A stretch of DNA of 14,869 nt from RBG-16-66-20 sp035308765. GTDB taxonomy: Bacteria; Pseudomonadota; Gammaproteobacteria; Burkholderiales; SG8-39. The notes below the pieces were generated by a model that worked only from the letters and a program-made list of their open reading frames with translations, was not told the DNA's origin and made no database searches. The stretch spans positions 1 to 14,869 of the forward strand of contig DATGGA010000059.1 in assembly GCA_035308765.1 (NCBI GenBank). Reading direction: 5' to 3'. Both the position numbers and the translations under genes were made by a program. Positions 13,761 to 14,869 of this stretch are shown in pieces. Numbering within the stretch: position 1 is the stretch's first letter; each line of letters begins with the position of its first letter.

Positions 13761-14775
13761 GCAGCAATTCTAACCCCAGCCTGATGAGTTCATCCCAGGG
13801 TTCGCCGGGTCCGACGCCCTTGGTGGCGCGGTCGATGCGGGCCGCGTGCGCGAGCGCGTGTTCGAGCGCGGCACGCGGCAACCGCTTCGCCGCCGTTCTC
13901 ACGAGCGCCTGGCGCTCGCCCCAGACGCGGTTCTCGCGCAGCAGCTGATCGACGGCGCGGCCGGCTTCCAGTCCTTGCTGGATGCGCGCGAGCGCGCGCA
14001 GTTCCTCCACGAGCATCCAGAGGATGAGCACCGTCGACTCGCCTTCGCCGCGCAAGCCGTCCAGCACACGTACGTAGCGCGCCGCATCACCGGCGAGCAG
14101 CGCAGCGGCGCAATCCTTGGCGTCGTAGCGCGCGACGTTCGCCACCGCCTCGTTCACCTGCTCGGCGGAGAGTTCGCCACTGGACAGCAGGAGCCCGAGC
14201 TTCTGCACTTCCTGGTGCGCGGCGAGCAGGTTGCCCTCGACGCGGTCGGCGAGGAAGCCGAGAGTCTCGGGAGACGCGCGCTGCCCCTGCCGGGCGAGGC
14301 GCGCGGCTATCCAATCCGGCAGCCGCGCGCGCTCGACCGGGTAGATGTCGATCACCACGCCCGCGCCCGAGAGCGCCTGGAACCAGCGCGAATTCTGGTC
14401 GTCCTTGCGCAGGCGCGGCACGGTCACCACGGTAACGTTGTCGCCGGCGAGGCGCTGGCAATAGGCCTGTATTGCCGCGGCACCCTGCGTGCCCGGTTTT
14501 CCGGTGGGCATCCGCAGCTCGACGATCTTGCGGCCGCCGAACAGGGACTGGCTTGCGCCCGCTTGCGTGAGCTCGCCCCAGTCGAAGCCGCGTTCGGCGG
14601 TGAGGACTTCCCGCTCTTCGCAGCCTTGCCTGCGCGCCGCGGCGCGGATGGCATCGGCCGATTCGAGCGCCAGCAGCGGCTCGTCGCCGTGGATGACATA
14701 AACGCCGGCGAGGGGAGGTGTGGAACGTGCCTGCGCGTCGGGCGAAAGCTGCGCTATGAGCTGCTCTGCGCGCAA
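13726..14775 (-). CDS. holA: DNA polymerase III delta subunit
   Basis: HolA is the clamp-loader wrench that opens the beta sliding clamp during replication. The 349-residue protein has the family length. It shows the N-terminal beta-clamp/AAA-like region GVYVIHGDEPLLALESADAIR (24-44; first 20 residues quoted in parts: GVYVIHGDEP, LLALESADAIR), the stretch SLFGGRKIVELRMPTGK (77-93), a middle block with FLADRVEGNLLAAHQEVQKL, and the C-terminal collar helices. The only workable start is TTG at 14775, because an in-frame TAA (the lptE stop) lies 9 bases upstream. No Shine-Dalgarno is visible in the 6-bp gap, so it probably depends on lptE translation. It overlaps proA by 35 bp at the 3' end. Confidence 0.94.
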   Translation of the reverse strand: MRAEQLIAQLSPDAQARSTPPLAGVYVIHGDEPLLALESADAIRAAARRQGCEEREVLTAERGFDWGELTQAGASQSLFGGRKIVELRMPTGKPGTQGAAAIQAYCQRLAGDNVTVVTVPRLRKDDQNSRWFQALSGAGVVIDIYPVERARLPDWIAARLARQGQRASPETLGFLADRVEGNLLAAHQEVQKLGLLLSSGELSAEQVNEAVANVARYDAKDCAAALLAGDAARYVRVLDGLRGEGESTVLILWMLVEELRALARIQQGLEAGRAVDQLLRENRVWGERQALVRTAAKRLPRAALEHALAHAARIDRATKGVGPGEPWDELIRLGLELLHESEVARAGSR

Positions 14776-14781
14776 GGGGAA

Positions 14782-14869
14782 TTACTGTACGGCGGGCTTC
14801 GGCGGTTTCGAGGCGGCGATGCGCCGCATGATCTGCTGCACCATGTCGGACTGCATGTCGCGGTACAGC
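14782..14869 (-). CDS. lptE: LPS-assembly lipoprotein LptE (partial, only the C-terminus)
   Basis: Only 28 codons plus the stop are inside the window, reading LYRDMQSDMVQQIMRRIAAS and then a KPPKPAVQ tail. The RDMQ-D-xxQQIxRR pattern is the usual end of LptE, the outer-membrane lipoprotein that plugs LptD and helps place LPS. The position directly ahead of holA, with a 6-bp gap, supports this because leuS-lptE-holA is a conserved order in gamma- and betaproteobacteria. The call rests on a short segment plus context. Confidence 0.8.
   Translation of the reverse strand, partial: LYRDMQSDMVQQIMRRIAASKPPKPAVQ

Noticed and set aside
12222..13784. 520-codon plus-strand open frame opposite proA and nadD
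   Set aside because: Mirror of proA and nadD codon bias; the composition is typical of antisense frames in high-GC DNA and it shows no family motif.

Overview
The window looks like chromosomal DNA of a GC-rich betaproteobacterium. The main reason is gene order. The right half, read on the minus strand, is the lptE-holA-proA-nadD-rsfS-rlmH-maf-rng cluster typical of that class. The left edge is gshA-gshB-PTS EIIA, also a betaproteobacterial arrangement. Use of non-ATG starts is heavy: seven GTG and one TTG among the minus-strand genes by my reading.

Layout from left to right. (1) 1-2433, minus: glutathione synthesis (gshA, gshB) running into a mannose-family PTS EIIA gene that the window edge cuts. 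(2) 2511-3044, minus: a membrane-anchored c5-type cytochrome, divergent from a plus-strand tRNA-Arg(CCG) at 3111-3187. (3) 3200-3234: a hairpin with an A-run on one side and a T-run on the other, placed to terminate both the tRNA and the next operon. (4) 3246-5466, minus: a TPR protein of the TTC38 type followed by a Tat-exported dienelactone-hydrolase-family enzyme. (5) 5566-7554, plus: the only plus-strand protein gene, a transmembrane eukaryotic-type Ser/Thr kinase with coiled coils on both sides of the membrane and a C-terminal extracytoplasmic domain I cannot assign. (6) 7579-14869, minus: a dense run of overlapping or nearly abutting genes, lptE (3' end), holA, proA, nadD, rsfS, rlmH, maf, rng and an amidase fused on by a 4-bp overlap.

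The conserved clusters are housekeeping. They cover outer-membrane LPS assembly, the replication clamp loader, proline and NAD synthesis, ribosome silencing and 23S rRNA methylation, nucleotide-pool cleaning, RNA processing and glutathione. The accessory part is 3.2-7.55 kb. The kinase there has codon use unlike its neighbours (AGA, AGG, TTA, more A/T), which suggests acquisition or relaxed composition. I see no CRISPR array, insertion sequence, phage gene, toxin-antitoxin pair or recognised defence system. The best candidate for something undescribed is the kinase: its unassigned sensor-like domain, its duplicated coiled coil, and possibly its divergent TPR/hydrolase neighbours.
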